Origin: Anaerolineales bacterium UBA2317
Lineage (GTDB): Bacteria > Chloroflexota > Anaerolineae > Anaerolineales > Villigracilaceae
Direction of reading: 5' to 3'
NCBI GenBank assembly: GCA_002345215.1
Contig: DDVH01000057.1
Location: forward strand, 2,678-26,187
Length of the DNA stretch: 23,510 nt
The translations under genes were made by a program, and so were the position numbers. Shown here in pieces: positions 15,396 through 23,510 of the stretch (position 1 is its first letter; each line of letters starts with the position of its first letter). Under the pieces are notes generated by a model, which saw only the letters and a program-made list of their open reading frames with translations, had not been told where the DNA came from and searched no databases.

Positions 15396-15980
15396 ATGCT
15401 CAAACTATTTCTGACTTTTTTGATTCTGATTCAAACCACCGATGTCGGCATCACCTCGCCCCAAAATGGCGAGACGATTCGCGGGCAAATTCAGATTCAA
15501 GGAAGCATAGATTACCCAACTTTTGCTTCCGCCGAATTGGCATTTACCTTCGCTTCAAACTCAGGGGATACTTGGTTTCCCATTCAGACATTTCCTCAAC
15601 CCCTTACAGATTCAAACCTCGCCGTGTGGGATACAACCTCCGTCACCGATGGTGACTATAACTTACGCCTACGAATCACTTTACAAGACGGCACATTTCT
15701 AGACTTCATCATCACCGACTTAAAAATCCGCAACCAAGAACTACCCACACCAACAGCCACAGATGCACCCCTTCCGCAATTTGACAATAATGCAACACCA
15801 ACACCACGAATCATCGAACCAACTGAAATTGTTTTATCTTTCCCATCTTCAACGCCACTTCCACCGAATCCCGCCTCTATCACCACAGATTCGATTTACA
15901 GAGTCTTTGCTCAAAGTGCATTTGTTGTTTTAGTTTTGTTTGTTTTATTTTCTTTAATTATTCGTCTGCGTAAGAACTGA
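15396..15980 (+). CDS. Secreted Ig-like protein with C-terminal membrane anchor
   Basis: 194 residues. An N-terminal hydrophobic segment (1-15) acts as signal sequence. An Ig-like beta domain follows (about 17-112), opening VGITSPQNGETIRGQIQIQG and ending in DGDYNLRLRITLQDG, a pattern common to bacterial extracellular Ig-like domains. A Pro/Thr-rich linker (115-162) leads to a single membrane helix (about 168-190) and a short basic tail RLRKN. It is probably displayed on the outside of the membrane. Function is unknown. It is divergent from the Roadblock gene; a weak TATAGT (15374-15379) may be its -10 box. No strong Shine-Dalgarno is seen. Confidence 0.75.
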   Translation: MLKLFLTFLILIQTTDVGITSPQNGETIRGQIQIQGSIDYPTFASAELAFTFASNSGDTWFPIQTFPQPLTDSNLAVWDTTSVTDGDYNLRLRITLQDGTFLDFIITDLKIRNQELPTPTATDAPLPQFDNNATPTPRIIEPTEIVLSFPSSTPLPPNPASITTDSIYRVFAQSAFVVLVLFVLFSLIIRLRKN

Positions 15981-15983
15981 TGT

Positions 15984-16051
15984 GGTCTCGATACGGCGGC
16001 GATGGTCGAGTAGGACGCAGTCCGTATCGAGACCCGCCGCCTACTCGACCA
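15984..16051. repeat. Interleaved double inverted repeat
   Basis: Arm A GGTCTCGATACGG (15984-15996) pairs with 16022-16034; arm B TGGTCGAGTAGG (16003-16014) pairs with 16040-16051. The order A-B-A'-B' means both stems can form together only as a pseudoknot-like fold. Extra pairing is possible between GGCGGC (15995-16000) and GCCGCC (16036-16041). It resembles the GGTCTCGATACG...CTACTCGACC dispersed repeats of other bacteria and is far more GC-rich than its surroundings. Confidence 0.8.
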
Positions 16052-16087
16052 CCATTTACTTTCAATTTGAAAAATGGAACATAAATT

Positions 16088-16669
16088 ATGACAGAAACTT
16101 ACTTAATAATTGGTCTTGGCAACCCCGGGCGTGAATACAAAGATACCCGTCACAACATTGGCTTTATGCTCATGGATTATCTCGCCGAAAAATTAGACGC
16201 GCGTGGCATGAAAGTGCAATCCAAAGCCATTACCATTTCGGCTTTGTACAACGAGAAAAAAATCATCCTCGCCAAACCGCAGACGTATATGAATCTTTCA
16301 GGTCAATCGGTGCAAGGGTTATTAAACTTTTACAAAATTCCATTTGAAAATCTTTTGGTCGCACATGATGATTTAGATATTCCCTTCGGCACGATTCGTA
16401 TTCGTCCCACCGGCGGACCAGGTGGTCAACGTGGCATGGCAGATACGATTGAACAACTCGGCACAAAAGATTTTCCACGTTTGCGTTTGGGTATTAGCCG
16501 TCCGCCCGGCAGAATGCAAGCCAAAGATTATGTTTTGCAAAACTTCTCAAAAGATGAGCAAAAACTTTTGCCCGAAATCTTATCTCGTGCGTCTGATGCC
16601 GCGCTTGAATTTGTGATGAATGGTTTGAATATGGCAATGAATAAATACAATGGAGATATAAGAGAATAG
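16088..16669 (+). CDS. pth: Peptidyl-tRNA hydrolase
   Basis: 193 residues, normal for bacterial Pth, which frees tRNA from peptidyl-tRNA released by stalled ribosomes. It has IGLGNPGREYKDTRHNIGF (Asn12, catalytic His22), KPQTYMNLSGQSV and LLVAHDDLDIPFG with the conserved Asp. The usual GHNG loop is replaced by GQRG (114-115), so the Asn equivalent to E. coli Asn114 is Arg; similar variants may exist in related phyla. It lies after the interleaved repeat and 69 bases before mfd, with only weak ribosome-site sequence (TGGAAC). Confidence 0.96.
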   Translation: MTETYLIIGLGNPGREYKDTRHNIGFMLMDYLAEKLDARGMKVQSKAITISALYNEKKIILAKPQTYMNLSGQSVQGLLNFYKIPFENLLVAHDDLDIPFGTIRIRPTGGPGGQRGMADTIEQLGTKDFPRLRLGISRPPGRMQAKDYVLQNFSKDEQKLLPEILSRASDAALEFVMNGLNMAMNKYNGDIRE

Positions 16670-16738
16670 ATAACTGGATAAGTAGTGAGTAGAAAGTGGA
16701 AAGTACTTACAAATTCTCTAATCCTCTAGCTTCTTAAT

Positions 16739-19700
16739 ATGCAACAATTATTAACTGCTTTTCATAACCTTCCTCAATATCAAAACTTGCTGAAAGATAT
16801 TAATGCAAATAAATCTATCAGCGGGCTTGGGATTCCACGCGCGGCACGTTTGCCGTTGCTTGCCTCGCTTCACGCCCAAATCAATCAGCCTATTTTATTA
16901 ATCACCGACCGCGCTGACCATGCATTATCTATGTTTGATGAATTAGGATTTTGGATTAAGTCACCGAGATATTTATTCACTGAACCGAATCCATTATTTT
17001 ATGAAGATGCCGCATGGGGCGTGACAACTCGCCGTGAACGATTACAAGTGTTGACTGCTCTCGCTTCATACTACCTTCCATTTGTTACTACACCTGAGAC
17101 ATCTCCTATCATTGTGACATCAGTGCGCTCGTTGATGACGCGCACACTTCCGCGACGAGATTTTCTCAAGGCGTGTAAAAAACTCTCCGCGGGAACATCA
17201 ACTCAACCCGATAGTCTGATGCGTGAATGGGCGCGGATTGGATATCAAAGAGTCAATACAGTCTTAGAGCCCGGTCAATTTTCGAGTCGCGGTGGTATTT
17301 TGGATGTATGGGCGACAACAGAATTACATCCAGTGCGTTTGGATTTTTTTGGTGATGAGATTGAAACCATCCGCAGTTTTGACCCTGCTACACAACGCAC
17401 ATTGGAAAAGTTAGAAAATATTTTAATAACCCCTGCACGTGAATTTTTAGCAGACACTACTGAAACGGATACACAACTTTCCGAATTTCATATTCCACTG
17501 ATTCATTCACAACCTGCTTCGTTATTGGATTATTTGCCACAAAAAACTTTTGTGATGGTAGATGATTTAAGTTTGATTGATGTGATGGCAAATGAGGTGG
17601 AAGAACAAGCCGTGAAGTTTCGTGCAGAAAGTATTAAGGAAGGCACGCTTGCGGAAAGTTTTCCAGTCCCATATATTCCGTGGTCTGAATTAAATGATTC
17701 GTTGGGTGAATTTACAAATGTGGAATTGGGATATTCAACTAAATTAGATACGGGCGAATTAGGCACTTCGTTTTCATCTGCATTCGGGCATGATGAAAGA
17801 TTTGGCGGACGATTAAAACCTTTTATTGATTATTTGCATCCGATTGTTGAAAAAGGCGAGCAAGTTTTTATTGTTTCGCGCCAATCGCAACGCTTGAAAG
17901 AATTGTGGTTTGAGCATTATCCCGAAGCGGATTTTACAAATTTAGAATTTATTGAAGCGTCATTATCTGAAGGCTTCATATTAACCAATTCACAATTCAT
18001 ATTTCACTTAATCACTGATTCCGAAATCTTCGGCTGGGAACGTCCACAACCGAGAACACGTCAACGCAAAACAGCTGACACACCTGAGTCTTTATATGCC
18101 GATTTGCAAACTGGCGATTACGTTGTGCATGTTGACCATGGCATTGGAAGATTTGCAGGTTTAATTCAAAGACAACTCGATGGGCATGAAAGAGAATATC
18201 TCACCGTTGAATATGACCGTGGGGATATTTTATATGTGCCTGTTCATCAAGCTGATAGACTGACTCGTTATGTCGGTGCAGATGGTGGCAAACCCTCATT
18301 AGATAATTTAGGCGGGCAAGCATGGGCAGAGACAAAATCCAAAGTTAAAGAAGCGGTGCAAAAAGTTGCCGAAGATTTATTGGATTTATATGCGCGCCGT
18401 CAAGTGGTAGAAGGTTTTGCTTTTGCGCAGGATACACAATGGCAAAAAGAATTGGAGGATAGTTTTCCGTATGTTGAAACCGAAGACCAAAAACGTGCAA
18501 TCATTGACATCAAACGCGATATGGAACGTCCGCGCCCGATGGATAGATTGTTATGTGGTGATGTTGGTTATGGAAAAACTGAAGTTGCTTTGCGAGCCGC
18601 CTTCAAAGCGGTGATGAGTGGCAAGCAAGTTGCGGTGCTTGTTCCAACCACTGTTTTAGCACAACAACACTTTGAAACATTTTCTCAAAGATTAGCCGCG
18701 TTTCCTGTCAAAGTAGAAATGTTGTCACGCTTTCGAACTCCAAGAGAACAAACAGAAATTTTGCATAAATTAGCAATTGGGGAAGTAGATATCATCATCG
18801 GCACACATCGCTTGATTTCTTCTGATGTGCATTTCAAAGATTTAGGCTTGGTCGTCATTGATGAAGAACAACGCTTTGGTGTGACTCATAAAGAACATCT
18901 CAAAAAATTACGAACCGAAGTGGATGTTTTAACTTTAACTGCCACACCCATTCCAAGAACTTTATACATGGCATTGACTGGTGTACGTGACATTTCAAAT
19001 CTCAATACACCTCCAGAAGAAAGATTGCCAATCATTACTCATGTGGGACCCTATTCTCCACGTTTGGTTCGGCAGGCAATTTTGCGTGAATTAGAACGTG
19101 GCGGACAAATTTTCTTCGTCCATAATCGTGTGCAAACGATTGAAGCCATGAAACAGCACCTTCAAAAATTAGTCCCAGAAGCCACCGTAGATATTGGTCA
19201 CGGACAAATGAATGAGAATCAATTGTCAAATGTGATGCACCGATTCAACACAGGCGAAATTGATATTTTGCTTTCAACCACCATTATTGAATCAGGTTTA
19301 GATATTCCCAATGCAAATACGTTAATTGTAGATAGAGCCGATACATTTGGTTTAGCACAACTTTATCAACTACGTGGGCGTGTGGGGCGTGGCGCCATGC
19401 GTGCATACGCATATTTTTTCCGTCACAATAAAATGTCGCCCACGCAAGATGGTCAACAACGACTTGAAGTGATTGCAGAAAATACACAACTCGGTGCAGG
19501 CTATTCCATTGCCATGCGTGATTTAGAAATTCGTGGCGCAGGTGAATTGCTCGGCACACGTCAGCATGGATATATTCAATCCGTTGGCTTTCATCTTTAT
19601 ACTCGCATGTTGGCTGATGCAGTTCGCCGCATTCGCATGTTGATGAAAGATAATTTGAACATTGATGTTTCATCTATCTTGTTGCCATCAAACTTTAATT

Positions 19701-20182
19701 TGCCGCTTTCAATGCCTGTGAATGTTGAACTTCCGCTTGCGGTTGGAATTCCCGCAACTTATATCTCAGATTCAGATTTGAGATTACGCCTCTATCGTCG
19801 TATGGCAGACCTGCGCGATGAAACCGAATTAGATGCTTTAGGGTCAGAATTTCGAGACCGTTTTGGTCCCATGCCTGAAATGTTGCAAAATCTTTTATAT
19901 CAAATGCGAGTAAAACTGCGTGCCGAAAAAATTGGACTCACTTCGGTGAACTGGGAGTCAGGGCAGATTCTGTTGAAGTATCAGCAAGCAAGTGAAACAT
20001 CAGAGATGAAGCGATTGCCCGATTTGCCAAATGGAGTCCGAGGTGGAAAATCTGCTTATTGGGTGACGATATCCAAAGATGAAGTTTGGACAATCAAATT
20101 GTTAGATGTATTAGCACAATTGGGTGATAAACCACAAACCCGAAATTATGAGAATGTGATACAAACTATACGAGGAGAATGA
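16739..20182 (+). CDS. mfd: Transcription-repair coupling factor Mfd
   Basis: A full-length 1147-residue translocase that removes RNA polymerase stalled at lesions and recruits UvrA. N-terminal UvrB-like modules include SSRGGILDVWATTELHPVRL. The RNA-polymerase-binding domain starts near 460 (DYVVHVDHGIGRFAGLIQR). The RecG-like motor has Walker A GDVGYGKTE (Lys613), DEEQ (708-711), TATPIPRTLYMALTGVRD and the motif VI-like QLRGRVGRG, followed by the C-terminal TRCF domain. Start ATG has no Shine-Dalgarno; the preceding gap 16670-16738 shows no clear promoter. Its stop is 1 base from the next ATG, so the downstream lipoprotein is probably coupled to it. uvrB lies about 2.5 kb away, on the same strand. 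Confidence 0.98.
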   Translation: MQQLLTAFHNLPQYQNLLKDINANKSISGLGIPRAARLPLLASLHAQINQPILLITDRADHALSMFDELGFWIKSPRYLFTEPNPLFYEDAAWGVTTRRERLQVLTALASYYLPFVTTPETSPIIVTSVRSLMTRTLPRRDFLKACKKLSAGTSTQPDSLMREWARIGYQRVNTVLEPGQFSSRGGILDVWATTELHPVRLDFFGDEIETIRSFDPATQRTLEKLENILITPAREFLADTTETDTQLSEFHIPLIHSQPASLLDYLPQKTFVMVDDLSLIDVMANEVEEQAVKFRAESIKEGTLAESFPVPYIPWSELNDSLGEFTNVELGYSTKLDTGELGTSFSSAFGHDERFGGRLKPFIDYLHPIVEKGEQVFIVSRQSQRLKELWFEHYPEADFTNLEFIEASLSEGFILTNSQFIFHLITDSEIFGWERPQPRTRQRKTADTPESLYADLQTGDYVVHVDHGIGRFAGLIQRQLDGHEREYLTVEYDRGDILYVPVHQADRLTRYVGADGGKPSLDNLGGQAWAETKSKVKEAVQKVAEDLLDLYARRQVVEGFAFAQDTQWQKELEDSFPYVETEDQKRAIIDIKRDMERPRPMDRLLCGDVGYGKTEVALRAAFKAVMSGKQVAVLVPTTVLAQQHFETFSQRLAAFPVKVEMLSRFRTPREQTEILHKLAIGEVDIIIGTHRLISSDVHFKDLGLVVIDEEQRFGVTHKEHLKKLRTEVDVLTLTATPIPRTLYMALTGVRDISNLNTPPEERLPIITHVGPYSPRLVRQAILRELERGGQIFFVHNRVQTIEAMKQHLQKLVPEATVDIGHGQMNENQLSNVMHRFNTGEIDILLSTTIIESGLDIPNANTLIVDRADTFGLAQLYQLRGRVGRGAMRAYAYFFRHNKMSPTQDGQQRLEVIAENTQLGAGYSIAMRDLEIRGAGELLGTRQHGYIQSVGFHLYTRMLADAVRRIRMLMKDNLNIDVSSILLPSNFNLPLSMPVNVELPLAVGIPATYISDSDLRLRLYRRMADLRDETELDALGSEFRDRFGPMPEMLQNLLYQMRVKLRAEKIGLTSVNWESGQILLKYQQASETSEMKRLPDLPNGVRGGKSAYWVTISKDEVWTIKLLDVLAQLGDKPQTRNYENVIQTIRGE

Positions 20183-20183
20183 G

Positions 20184-21089
20184 ATGAAGAAAATTTTATT
20201 TGTATTATTGTTCGTTGCATTATTATTCGCCGCTTGTTTACCAGCGCCAGCAGAACCAACGCAAGATGTGGAAGCGATTGTGCAAGCCACATTTCAAGCG
20301 TTAACTTTACAAGCACCCACACAAGAACCTGCCGCGCAAACGGGGAGTATTGCTGGTCAATTATCTTTTCCATCGGAAGGAATTCCACCATTATTAGTAG
20401 TGGCATTCAATACAGGCACTGGGCAATATTATTGGGTACAAACAACCCAAAATCAAACCACGTATCAAATTGATAATTTACCTGTTGGGAAGTACACTGT
20501 GTTTGCATACACATTGCCAGATGGTTCATTCGTCGGTGCTTACAATCAATTTTATGTTTGTGGATTGAAAGCTGAATGTACGGATGTTTCTTTAATTGAA
20601 GTAGATGTGCAAGCAGGTGTTGTTACACAAAACATCAACCCCGGCGATTGGTACAATGATTCAACTCAATGGCCCTCTATGCCAAACGACCCATCAATCC
20701 CGAATTTAGGAATCGGCGGTGAAAGTGCGCCCGAAGAATTTGGAAGCATTGCAGGCAATTTAAGTTATCCATCTAGTTTTATTCCTGCTCAAACTGTTGT
20801 TGCTTTTGATGTAAACAGTCAATCATATTATTACGTAATGACTGCTGAAAATCAAAGCACTTATCAAATTGATAACTTGCCTGCAGGAAATTACTATGTT
20901 GTCACTTACACACAAGATGGCTCACTTTCGGCTGGTTATTCACAAGCCGTTTTATGTGGTCTTTCTGCTGAATGCACCGACCATAGTTTAGTTTCCGTTC
21001 CCGTTACAAGCGGGCAAGTGACGAATAATATCAACCCGCAAGATTGGTACGCTCCACCAAACTCGTTTCCTGCAAGTCCGTTACCATAA
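20184..21089 (+). CDS. Lipoprotein with two tandem beta-domain repeats
   Basis: 301 residues; signal peptide with lipobox FAAC (Cys18). Two repeats (about 53-155 and 186-289) each run from GSIAG.LS.PS through TYQIDNLP.G.Y.V..YT to CGL.AECTD and end in INP.DWY. The fold is probably a carboxypeptidase-regulatory/prealbumin-like beta sandwich; the paired Cys in each repeat could form disulfides. The ribosome site GAGGAG lies inside the end of mfd and the ATG follows the mfd stop by 1 base, implying coupled translation, although a functional link to repair is not evident. Function unknown. A strong terminator follows. Confidence 0.85.
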   Translation: MKKILFVLLFVALLFAACLPAPAEPTQDVEAIVQATFQALTLQAPTQEPAAQTGSIAGQLSFPSEGIPPLLVVAFNTGTGQYYWVQTTQNQTTYQIDNLPVGKYTVFAYTLPDGSFVGAYNQFYVCGLKAECTDVSLIEVDVQAGVVTQNINPGDWYNDSTQWPSMPNDPSIPNLGIGGESAPEEFGSIAGNLSYPSSFIPAQTVVAFDVNSQSYYYVMTAENQSTYQIDNLPAGNYYVVTYTQDGSLSAGYSQAVLCGLSAECTDHSLVSVPVTSGQVTNNINPQDWYAPPNSFPASPLP

Positions 21090-21102
21090 TTTTTTTGATG
21101 AT

Positions 21103-21135
21103 AAAAGAGAGCCTCACAAAGTGAGGCTCTCTTTT
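21103..21135. terminator. Bidirectional terminator after the lipoprotein gene
   Basis: Perfect 15-bp stem AAAAGAGAGCCTCAC with its complement around AAA. It ends in TTTT on both strands and sits between converging genes. Confidence 0.9.
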
Positions 21136-21140
21136 CGCCT

Positions 21141-21169
21141 CTCTCTTAAGGGGAGAGTTGGTTTTGTTG
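21141..21169. repeat. Short palindromic-repeat-family copy
   Basis: CTCTCTTAAGGGGAGAG forms an imperfect inverted repeat followed by TTGGTTTTG. It matches the copy at 10350-10370 and follows a terminator in the same way. Confidence 0.4.
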
Positions 21170-21196
21170 TTTCGGCATTTTCTTACTCTTGAAAAT

Positions 21197-22597
21197 TCAT
21201 CTCGGTGGACCAAATACTTGAATGCCATAAAAGAATGAATAACATTCATTCACCCAATGGTTTGGGTTTTGATTTGGTAAATCCATCCCAGCCCAACTTG
21301 GGTCAGCGGGAATTTCAACCACGTCTTTTCCATCTACAATGGCTTGCTTAATTAACAAATCAGTCGCATCCCATTTTTGAGCATATTCGATATAAACATC
21401 TTTGCCTTTATACATTTCGCTCGCATCCGCCCAAGCCGCAAAAAAGATTAACAGCATAGATACCCAAAGAATCATTTGGCTTTGAGTTTTATTCTGTATA
21501 AACTTTTCAGATAACAAGTTTCCTATCCGAACACTTGCAGACATAAAAAGCACCACGATGATAAATACAGAAATAGATAAAACTCTAGCAGGCGGTGGTT
21601 CACTATATCCATACACACCCGGTGGAAAACAAATGAAAGATAGTAAAAAAGCCCCAAGTATTTGAAAGATAATTTTTCTTTTTATGTTTACTGTTTCGGC
21701 TTTATAAAGGCTACCGACCCAAACACAAAATAAAATCACACCAATTAAGATGCTGATTTTTGCAGGATTCAGAACAATCTCTGACCAAAAATTTAAGTAA
21801 GCAGTAGATGAAATGCTAAGAATTTCTATCAAACTTGGTGGAGGGGGAAAGAAACTCTGCCGCACACTATTTCCATGAGCAGTTGCTACAGCAATAATAG
21901 CAAGTAGGCTTCCAAGCCCACTGCCGATTAAGATAAATAAATTTTTATCAAATGTTTTTGGCGATTCGCTTAACCAATAATATCCAATCCAAAATATGAT
22001 CAAGCAAAACTGAAATACTGCAAATGTCTCGCTCAAGCCACCACTGGCGAAGAAAAGCAAAAATTCCAAAACAAAAGCAATCAATTTAGATTTGATTTTT
22101 TTATCAAAAAATAAATACAAAACAAAATACATTGCTAAAATAATACTTGGAAGTGTATAAGCACGGAAACCATCAATCCAAAAGAATGATTGTTCAATCG
22201 TAGGTGTTAGAACAAGAATAGCACATACTGATAAAGCCCCAAGCAGGATAGACATCCAAACATTATTTTTATCAAGTTGCTTGAATAGCAAATAAATGCC
22301 TAAGGTATTTATCACCAGCCAAAAGATTAGTATCAGAGGCGTAAACCAGATGATGTTATATTCATCAAAAAATTTTGTCGTTAACCAATCAAAAGCGTAT
22401 GCAGAATATCGCCCACTCCAAGTAATTCTCCAAAACCATATGGAACGAAACAAGCCCAATCTTTCGGCATAATAAAATGAACATAAACTATCACCAAGCA
22501 GGCGATTAAATGTGCCGATGTATGCATATATACTTAAGGCGATACTTGTTGGTAAAAATATTAGGACAGTTGTTAGGAGATAATTTAATTTTTGCAT
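21197..22597 (-). CDS. Polytopic membrane protein, DUF6056-like
   Basis: About 466 residues from ATG 22597 (MQKLNYLLTT); an in-frame start at 22693 would add 32 polar residues in front of the first membrane helix and run into the uvrB promoter region, so it is less likely. Around ten to twelve hydrophobic helices span most of the chain, with a conserved-looking loop WRITWSGRYSAYAFDWL after the first helix and a soluble C-terminal tail of about 90 residues (KGKDVYIEYAQKWDA onward). The layout recalls DUF6056/GT-C-like proteins of the envelope, but no catalytic motif is evident. TATAAT lies 20 bases upstream (22617-22622). Function unknown. Confidence 0.7.
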   Translation of the reverse strand: MQKLNYLLTTVLIFLPTSIALSIYAYIGTFNRLLGDSLCSFYYAERLGLFRSIWFWRITWSGRYSAYAFDWLTTKFFDEYNIIWFTPLILIFWLVINTLGIYLLFKQLDKNNVWMSILLGALSVCAILVLTPTIEQSFFWIDGFRAYTLPSIILAMYFVLYLFFDKKIKSKLIAFVLEFLLFFASGGLSETFAVFQFCLIIFWIGYYWLSESPKTFDKNLFILIGSGLGSLLAIIAVATAHGNSVRQSFFPPPPSLIEILSISSTAYLNFWSEIVLNPAKISILIGVILFCVWVGSLYKAETVNIKRKIIFQILGAFLLSFICFPPGVYGYSEPPPARVLSISVFIIVVLFMSASVRIGNLLSEKFIQNKTQSQMILWVSMLLIFFAAWADASEMYKGKDVYIEYAQKWDATDLLIKQAIVDGKDVVEIPADPSWAGMDLPNQNPNHWVNECYSFFYGIQVFGPPR

Positions 22598-22616
22598 ATA
22601 GAATATTTTTTTCAAA

Positions 22617-22622
22617 ATTATA
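22617..22622 (-). promoter_or_regulatory. Putative -10 box of the membrane-protein gene
   Basis: Perfect TATAAT on the minus strand, 20 bases before ATG 22597. The -35 region is poor. It supports the shorter start for that gene. Confidence 0.4.
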
Positions 22623-22670
22623 ACATTTGGAATGTGTTGATATTTTCTCTGGCATTCTCTTCGGCTTTGG

Positions 22671-22691
22671 TGTAAAATAGAACACTCGTTC
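22671..22691 (+). promoter_or_regulatory. uvrB promoter with SOS (LexA) box
   Basis: TGTAAAAT (22671-22678) is a likely -10 region, followed at once by GAAC-ACTC-GTTC (22680-22691), a perfect match to the Gram-positive-type LexA/DinR core GAAC-N4-GTTC. The box covers the expected transcription start 25 to 36 bases before the uvrB ATG, so LexA binding would block initiation. Confidence 0.65.
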
Positions 22692-22715
22692 ACACAACTT
22701 ATAGAGAAAACAAAT

Positions 22716-23510
22716 ATGGAATTTAAACTTCAAGCACCATTTATCCCTATGGGCGACCAGCCCGAAGCCATTCGCGGACTTGTGGATGGCGTCAATAAAG
22801 GATTCAAGCATCAAGTTTTGCTGGGTGCCACAGGTACTGGTAAAACTTTTACGATTGCTTCTGTGATTCAGGAATTGCAAAAACCTGCTTTGATTATGGC
22901 TCATAACAAAACTTTGGCGGCACAGTTATATGCTGAGTTCAAAGAGTTTTTCCCTGAAAATGCAGTTTCTTATTTCGTCTCGTACTATGATTATTATCAA
23001 CCTGAAGCTTATGTTCCAAGGCATGATTTGTTCATTGAGAAAGAGACACAGATTAATGAAGAGATTGAACGTCTGCGACTTGCGGCGACAACTGCACTTG
23101 TCTCGCGCCGAGACGTGATTATCGTTGCTTCTGTTTCCTGCATCTATGGCTTAGGGTCACCAGAAGAATTCGGCAAAGGCACAGTGACCTTGAAAGTGGG
23201 TGAGATTTATCGTCGTAACGCTTTGTTGCGACAATTAATTGAAAGCCAATATCAACGCAATGATATGGAATTACGTCCTGGTACATTCCGCGTGCGTGGT
23301 GACACGTTAGAGATTGTCCCTGCTTATGAAGATAAATTGGGGTTTCGTATTACATTCTTTGGTGATGAAGTTGAACGCATCATGCAATTCAGCCCATTGA
23401 CAGGTGAAATTAATGAAGAGCCGAATGAAGTTTCAATTTATCCTGCAAAACAATATCTGACAGAAAAAGATAGATTAAAAACTGCAATCACTGAAATTGA
23501 AAAAGAATTG
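22716..23510 (+). CDS. uvrB: UvrB, excinuclease ABC subunit B, C-terminus cut by window edge
   Basis: 265 codons of the N-terminal part, open to the window end. Helicase motif I is GATGTGKT, preceded by the typical MGDQPEAIRGL and followed by MAHNKTLAAQLYAEFKEFFP, the beta-hairpin region YFVSYYDYYQPEAYVP and SVSCIYGLGSPEEF. This is the damage-verification subunit that UvrA loads in nucleotide excision repair. The start ATGGAATTTAAACTTCAAGC fits the family's usual beginning; upstream GAGAAAAC gives a weak ribosome site. The SOS box at 22680-22691 suggests damage induction. Confidence 0.97.
   Translation, partial: MEFKLQAPFIPMGDQPEAIRGLVDGVNKGFKHQVLLGATGTGKTFTIASVIQELQKPALIMAHNKTLAAQLYAEFKEFFPENAVSYFVSYYDYYQPEAYVPRHDLFIEKETQINEEIERLRLAATTALVSRRDVIIVASVSCIYGLGSPEEFGKGTVTLKVGEIYRRNALLRQLIESQYQRNDMELRPGTFRVRGDTLEIVPAYEDKLGFRITFFGDEVERIMQFSPLTGEINEEPNEVSIYPAKQYLTEKDRLKTAITEIEKEL

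Noticed and set aside
1..23510. CRISPR array, tRNA, rRNA, transposase, integrase or reverse transcriptase
   Set aside because: No regularly spaced repeats, cloverleaf-like segments or recognisable proteins of these kinds were found on either strand.

Overview
The window reads as a low-GC segment of a Chloroflexota genome, most likely class Anaerolineae. That rests on protein style and gene mix: a lone Roadblock/LC7 protein, Thr/Pro-rich anchored surface proteins, lipoproteins, a ROK/ABC sugar locus and a Gram-positive-type SOS box. No rRNA or taxonomic marker is present, so the assignment is an inference.

Bases 1-10300 form one coherent sugar uptake and sensing locus. Reading leftward on the minus strand come a sensor kinase (9186-7513), a duplicated sugar-binding lipoprotein (7122-4990), a two-cassette sugar ATPase (4869-3355), a sugar permease (3343-2141), a XylR-like ROK repressor (1988-759) and an MFS transporter running off the left edge. 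A NarL/LuxR-type response regulator is divergent (9250-10299). The kinase is the standout gene. It has no membrane segment or ordinary sensor domain; its N-terminal half is a sugar-type ABC ATPase with an intact Walker A but decayed signature, Walker B Glu and H-loop, joined by a coiled coil to a NarL-type histidine kinase. The regulator is REC-HTH-REC. Between the kinase gene and the transporter genes lie three 14-bp blocks built from NarL-like heptamers at an exact 17-bp period. A plausible model is that the kinase docks on the permease as a pseudo-ATPase, reads transport activity and drives the transporter operon through the regulator. The ROK gene has its own near-consensus promoter overlapped by a XylR-type operator.

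Bases 10300-16670 are mostly housekeeping: enolase, a TIR-FGE/lectin-fold fusion (an immune-type or sensing effector whose C-terminus looks like a diversity-generating-retroelement variable region), CTP synthase, a Roadblock/LC7 protein, an anchored surface protein and peptidyl-tRNA hydrolase. Intergenic gaps carry strong terminators and several palindromic repeats, including an interleaved double inverted repeat before pth.

Bases 16739-23510 hold mfd, a translationally coupled lipoprotein with two repeats, a polytopic membrane protein on the minus strand and the 5' part of uvrB behind a GAAC-N4-GTTC SOS box. Two DNA-repair genes (mfd, uvrB) thus lie close together. No tRNA, rRNA, CRISPR array, transposase or integrase was seen.
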